64,000 nt of DNA from Marinibaculum pumilum. GTDB taxonomy: Bacteria > Pseudomonadota > Alphaproteobacteria > Ferrovibrionales > Ferrovibrionaceae. The translations under genes were made by a program, and so were the position numbers. The stretch spans positions 124,001-188,000 of the forward strand of contig NZ_JBHRTR010000020.1 of the NCBI RefSeq assembly GCF_042646425.1, written 5' to 3'. Position 1 is the first letter of the stretch. Every line of letters starts with the position of its first letter. The notes under the pieces are model-generated. The model made no database searches. It saw only the letters and a program-made list of their open reading frames with translations, and had not been told where the DNA came from. Positions 60,141 through 64,000 of the stretch are shown here, piece by piece.

Positions 60141-62111
60141 ATGCCCCACTCGACAGATCGACCGGACCCGGCCCGGCCGCCGGCGGCCGGCAGCCGATCC
60201 GATGTCGGCGTCGCGCGCCAGCCCGCAGAGACGGCGGTGCAGCCCGCCGACCTTCAGGGACTGGCGGTGGCGGGCGCGGCTGCCTATGGCCAGGCGCGAT
60301 ACGACGAGGCGATCACCCGGTTCGCCCGGATGACGGAACTGGCCCCGGGCGAGATGGCGGGCCATCTGAACCTTGGCCATGCGCTGATGGCCGCGCAGCG
60401 GTTCGATGAGGCGCTTGCCAGCTATCGGAATGCTGCCGCGCTGCGTGCCGACCGTGCCGATGCCCAGTACGGTATCGGCAACGCCTTGAATGCTCTTGGC
60501 CGACTGTCCGAGGCGGTGCCTTTCTTCGGAAAGGCCGCAGCCCTTATGCCGGACAACGCCGATGTGCTGTGTCACCACGGCAATGCGCTGTTGTCGGACC
60601 GGCAGTACGGGGCCGCGGCCGAGGCCTATCGCCGGGCCATTGCGGCGCGGCCGGGCGATGCCGGGCTGATGAACAACCTGGCAAGTGCGCTGCGCTACAG
60701 CCGCAGCCTGGAGGAAGCCGAAGCCGCCTATCGCGATGCGATTGCCGCAGACCCGGACTACGCCGACGCCTACGGCAACCTTGGGGTTCTGCTGCGCGAC
60801 ATGGGACGGCTGTCGGAAGGCATCGCCCAGCTGCGCGAAGCGCTGCGGATCAATCCCGCGGCCAATGCCACCCATTCGAACCTGATCTTCTGCCTGGATT
60901 TCCTGCCGGACATCGATGTGGCCGCGCACCAGGCCGAGCGCCGGAGCTGGCACCTGCGGCACGAGGTGCCGCGACGTCATCTGCGGCCCGCGCTGCAGAA
61001 CCGGCCAGAGCCGGAGCGGGTGCTGCGGGTCGGCTATGTCTCCGCCGATTTCAAGGTGCACTCGGCCTCTGCCCTGTTCGGCCCGGTCATCCTGAACCAT
61101 GACCGCAGTCGATTCGACGTGACCTGCTATTCGAGCACGGTGGGGGAGGATTTCCGCACCGCCCAGTTTGCGGCTGCGACCCGCTTCCGACGGGTGAACC
61201 ATCTGGATGACACGGCGCTGGCCGCACAGATCCAGGCGGACGGGATCGACATCCTGGTGGACCTGTCCGGGCATACCGCGGGCAACCGCCTGCTGACCTT
61301 CGCGCAGAAGCCGGCACCGGTGCAGGTGACCGCCTGGGGCCATGCCACCAGCACCGGGCTGGAGGCGATGGACTATTTCTTCGCCGACCCCTACCTGGTG
61401 CCGGCAGCCGAACGGCATCTCTACGCCGAGCAGATCGCCGACCTGCCCTGCCTGCTCTGCTTCGAGGCGCCGCACTATGCCCCCGATGTCGCCGCGCTTC
61501 CCGCCGACACGAACGGCTGCATCACCTTCGGCTGCCTGAACCGCCTGGCGAAGGTGTCCCCGGAGGTGCTGACGGTCTGGGCGGAGATCCTGCGCGGCAC
61601 GCCGGGAAGCAGGCTGTTGCTGAAGGGGAACGGCATGGCGAAGGCTGCCAACCAGGCGCGCTTCCGTTCGGTGATGGAATCGGCCGGCGTCTCCGGCGAG
61701 CGGCTGATCTTCCGCGACGAGACGCCCCACATCCGCCACCTCGCCACCTATGGCGAGGTCGACATCGCGCTGGACCCCTTTCCCTATTGCGGCGGCACCA
61801 CGACCTGCGAGGCATTGTGGATGGGGGTCCCGGTGGTGGCGATGGCCGGCCGGGTTCCGGCCAGCCGGCTGGGCGTCGCAATCCTGTCGGCGCTCGGCTT
61901 TCCGGGGCTGGTCGCCGCGGACCGCGACGGCTATGTCGCCCTGGCCTGCGGCCTGGCGGCCAACACCGACCTGCTGCGGCGGCTGCGCGCCGAATTACGG
62001 CCGCGCTTCGCCGCCGCACCGGTCGGCAATGTCCCGCTCTATACCCGGGCGGTCGAAGACTCCTACCGGGCGATGTGGCGGCGCTGGTGCCAGGAGGCGA
62101 GCCGCCACTGA
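60141..62111 (+). CDS. TPR-GT41 (OGT-like) glycosyltransferase 6
   Basis: 656 residues from the ATG at 60141; upstream in-frame Met codons lack conserved sequence. After a ~40-residue Pro/Ala/Arg leader come about six TPRs (NLGHALMAAQRFDEALASY, GIGNALNALGRLSEAVPFF, NLGVLLRDMGRLSEGIAQL). The catalytic part has LRVGYVSADFKVHSASALFG with the active-site His, LVDLSGHTAGNRLLTF, GHATSTGLEAMDYFFADPYL, the UDP-binding Lys in CLNRLAKVSPEVLTVW and DPFPYCGGTTTCEALWMGVP. This is the most canonical GT41 copy. It is divergently transcribed from the giant repeat gene, its best candidate substrate by position; the downstream aminotransferase genes converge on it. Confidence 0.9.
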   Translation: MPHSTDRPDPARPPAAGSRSDVGVARQPAETAVQPADLQGLAVAGAAAYGQARYDEAITRFARMTELAPGEMAGHLNLGHALMAAQRFDEALASYRNAAALRADRADAQYGIGNALNALGRLSEAVPFFGKAAALMPDNADVLCHHGNALLSDRQYGAAAEAYRRAIAARPGDAGLMNNLASALRYSRSLEEAEAAYRDAIAADPDYADAYGNLGVLLRDMGRLSEGIAQLREALRINPAANATHSNLIFCLDFLPDIDVAAHQAERRSWHLRHEVPRRHLRPALQNRPEPERVLRVGYVSADFKVHSASALFGPVILNHDRSRFDVTCYSSTVGEDFRTAQFAAATRFRRVNHLDDTALAAQIQADGIDILVDLSGHTAGNRLLTFAQKPAPVQVTAWGHATSTGLEAMDYFFADPYLVPAAERHLYAEQIADLPCLLCFEAPHYAPDVAALPADTNGCITFGCLNRLAKVSPEVLTVWAEILRGTPGSRLLLKGNGMAKAANQARFRSVMESAGVSGERLIFRDETPHIRHLATYGEVDIALDPFPYCGGTTTCEALWMGVPVVAMAGRVPASRLGVAILSALGFPGLVAADRDGYVALACGLAANTDLLRRLRAELRPRFAAAPVGNVPLYTRAVEDSYRAMWRRWCQEASRH

Positions 62112-62127
62112 CAGCGCCGCCGCAGGG

Positions 62128-63243
62128 TCAGCCCTGGCGGTAGAAGCTCCCGATCGCCTCTGCGACCCGCGCCACCGCCTCCGCCCCCAGCGATTGATGC
62201 ACCGGCAGGGACAGGGTGTGCGCCGCCTGGCGCTCGGTCTCCGGGAAATCGCCCGCCTTGTAGCCCAGACCCGCGGCGGCCGGCTGCAGGTGGATCGGCA
62301 CCGGATAGTGCATCGCGGTCTGGATGCCGGCCTGGCGCAGATGGGCGGCAAGCCGGTCGCGGTCCGGCGCTTCCACCCGGAAGGTCGACCAGGTGTTGTA
62401 TTCGTGCTGCCGCTCCGGCACCGCCCGCACCGGGCTGTCCTGCAGCAGCCGCAGGTAGAGATCGGCGTTGCGCCGCCGCCGCGCCTCCACCGACGGCAGG
62501 CGTTGCAGCCGCATCAGCAGCACCGCCGCCTGCACATTGTCGAGGCGGGAGACGAAGCCGAATTCCACCACCCCGCTGGGGGTCGTGCCATGGCTGCGCA
62601 GCCGGCGGATCCGGTCGGCGATCGCCGCATCCGCGGTGGCGACGAAGCCGCCGTCGCCGACCCCGTTCAGGTTCTTCGCCGGATGGGTGGAAAAGCAGCC
62701 CACCGTGCCGAACGTGCCGGCCGCGCGGTCCTGGAATTTCGAGCCGAAGGCCTGCGCCGCATCCTCGATCACCAGCAGGCCGTGCGCCTGCGCGATCTCG
62801 CCGATGCGGTCCATGTCGCAGACCCGGCCGCCCAGATGCACCGGCATGATCGCCCGGGTCCGCGGGCCGATGGCGCGTGCCACCGCATCCGGGTCGATGT
62901 TGATGTCGTCGGCCACGTCGGCAAAAACCGGCACCGCGCCGATATGCCGGATCGCGGCGGTGGAGGCGACGAAGGAATTCGGCGGGGTGATGACCTCGTC
63001 GCCCGGCGCGATGCCGGCGGCGACCATGCCCAGCATCAGCGCATCGGTGCCGGAGGAGACCGCCACAACATGCGGCGTGCCCAGGGCGGCGGCCAGCGCC
63101 GCTTCCAGTTCCGCCACCAGGGGACCGCCGACCCAGCCGCCGTCCATCACGCCCCGCGCCAGGGCGGCCTGCAGCGCCTCGCCCTCCTCCGCCGCCTGCG
63201 CGGCAAGGTCGAGGAACGGAATCTCCGGCACGGTCCCGCTCAT
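62128..63243 (-). CDS. DegT/DnrJ/EryC1 nucleotide-sugar aminotransferase A
   Basis: 371 residues from the ATG at 63243, overlapping the upstream aminotransferase stop. Typical family blocks: IPFLDLAAQAAE, GGWVGGPLVAELE, VSSGTDALMLGMVAAGI, PPNSFVASTAAIRHIGAVPVF and IMPVHLGGRVCDMD. The PLP Lys is in STHPAKNLNGVGDGG, followed by HGTTPSGVVEFGFVSRLDN. The SGTDAL and PNSFVAS motifs are closer to the 3-amino-sugar transaminases (FdtB/QdtB) than to PseC, but the substrate cannot be fixed from sequence. It converges on GT41-6. Confidence 0.85.
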   Translation of the reverse strand: MSGTVPEIPFLDLAAQAAEEGEALQAALARGVMDGGWVGGPLVAELEAALAAALGTPHVVAVSSGTDALMLGMVAAGIAPGDEVITPPNSFVASTAAIRHIGAVPVFADVADDINIDPDAVARAIGPRTRAIMPVHLGGRVCDMDRIGEIAQAHGLLVIEDAAQAFGSKFQDRAAGTFGTVGCFSTHPAKNLNGVGDGGFVATADAAIADRIRRLRSHGTTPSGVVEFGFVSRLDNVQAAVLLMRLQRLPSVEARRRRNADLYLRLLQDSPVRAVPERQHEYNTWSTFRVEAPDRDRLAAHLRQAGIQTAMHYPVPIHLQPAAAGLGYKAGDFPETERQAAHTLSLPVHQSLGAEAVARVAEAIGSFYRQG

Positions 63244-64000
63244 TGCGCCGCCTCCGCTTCGCCCAGGGCGAAGCCGCGGATGGTGGCGATCACATGTTCG
63301 ACCTGGTCGTCGTCCAGATACTGGTGCACCGGCAGGGTCAGGGTCTCCGCCGCCTGGCGGTCGGTTTCCGGGAAGCGGGCGCCGGCCGGCAGGACCTCGG
63401 CCAGCGCCGGCTGGCGATAGATCGGCACCGGATAGTGGATCTTGTATTCGATGCCCTGCGCGCCGCAATGCACCGCCAGCGCGTCGCGCCGGTCGCAGAA
63501 CAGCTGGTAGGTGACGAAGGAATGCCGCACGTCGGGATGCCGGCGCGGGATGCGCAGCCCGGGCAGGCCGGCGAAGGCGGCATCGTAGCGGGCGGCGATG
63601 GCGTTGCGGCGGGCGACGATGGCGTCGGCCTGCGGCAGCATCTTCAACGCTACCGCGGCCTGCAGGCTGTCCAGCCGCGAATTGGTCCCCATCAGCACGA
63701 CCGTGTCGCGGTCCGCCAGGCCGTGGTTGCGCAACAGCCGCAGCTGCGCCGCCAGGGCATCGTCGTCGGTGACGATCACGCCGCCATCGCCCCAGATGTT
63801 GAGGAACTTCAGCGGGTGCATGGAATAGATGCCGGCAGCGCCCCAGGTGCCGGCCATGCGGCCGTCCTGCAGGGTCATGAAGGCCTGGCAGGCATCCTCC
63901 ACCACCGGCACGCCGTGCCGTGCGGCCAGCGCGTTCAGCGCCGCCATGTCGGCCATCGTGCCGCTCAGATGCACCGGCACGATCGCCTTCGTCGCCGGGC
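63240..64000 (-). CDS. DegT/DnrJ/EryC1 nucleotide-sugar aminotransferase B (5' end outside window)
   Basis: Partial: about 253 C-terminal residues are visible, reading in from the window edge as PATKAIVPVHLSGTMADM. EDACQAFMTLQDG, the PLP Lys in SMHPLKFLNIWGDGG, LMGTNSRLDSLQAAVALKML and the C-terminal YKIHYPVPIYRQPAL with FPETDRQAAETLTLPVHQYL follow family order. It is clearly paralogous to aminotransferase A, which starts inside its stop codon, so the two are cotranscribed. Two adjacent enzymes suggest either a diamino sugar or two different amino sugars. Confidence 0.85.
   Translation of the reverse strand, partial: PATKAIVPVHLSGTMADMAALNALAARHGVPVVEDACQAFMTLQDGRMAGTWGAAGIYSMHPLKFLNIWGDGGVIVTDDDALAAQLRLLRNHGLADRDTVVLMGTNSRLDSLQAAVALKMLPQADAIVARRNAIAARYDAAFAGLPGLRIPRRHPDVRHSFVTYQLFCDRRDALAVHCGAQGIEYKIHYPVPIYRQPALAEVLPAGARFPETDRQAAETLTLPVHQYLDDDQVEHVIATIRGFALGEAEAAQ

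Overview
The window is high-GC alphaproteobacterial chromosome, most likely from the Rhodospirillales side of the class. The evidence is the gene content: a hemC-hemD-mitofilin/HemX-like block, tsaD near gpsA, an SDHAF4-like gene beside htpX and rsmB, a heparinase II/III gene close to purH, and a giant NAD-dependent glutamate dehydrogenase. There are no rRNA or tRNA genes, CRISPR arrays or recognisable insertion sequences. A run of N at 1209-1321 lies inside the first gene, and genes run off both ends.

Layout. 1-13.9 kb is mostly housekeeping: haem synthesis (hemC, hemD), tsaD, two tandem 2OG-Fe(II) oxygenase-like genes, gpsA, an EVE protein, a bacterioferritin/ferredoxin pair with a candidate iron box, acetyl-CoA synthetase, an SDHAF4-like gene, htpX with a heat-shock-type promoter, and rsmB. 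13.9-24.1 kb holds a Tat-exported amidase, rpe, the heparinase-like gene and a lipid-linked glycan module (GT4 glycosyltransferase, WecA/MraY-like phosphosugar transferase, CapD/WbpM-like dehydratase). A TPR-GT41 glycosyltransferase faces this module. 24.4-38.2 kb returns to core metabolism: purH, folB, folK, PhoX phosphatase, an MFS carrier, glutamate dehydrogenase, an EamA transporter and TrkH.

38.3-64 kb is a protein and surface glycosylation island. It contains a GmhA-like isomerase and an RmlA-like nucleotidyltransferase. A five-gene operon follows: an acetolactate-synthase-like TPP enzyme, an FkbM methyltransferase, a short-chain dehydrogenase, a PseC-like aminotransferase and a GT41 enzyme. 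Three further GT41-type genes come next, then a 2,414-residue Ser/Thr-rich protein built from 25-residue repeats, another TPR-GT41 enzyme, and two tandem DegT/DnrJ/EryC1 aminotransferases, the last cut by the window end.

Main proposal (inference): the giant repeat protein, which has RTX-like elements and a non-repetitive C-terminus of the kind seen in type I secretion substrates, is the acceptor for one or more of the neighbouring soluble GT41 enzymes. The DegT, PseC, TPP, SDR and RmlA enzymes would supply unusual activated sugars. The closest described parallel is the TPR-GT flagellin glycosyltransferase FlmG of Caulobacter with its pseudaminic-acid genes, but no flagellin is present here. 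The repeat array instead offers hundreds of Ser/Thr sites at a fixed 25-residue spacing.
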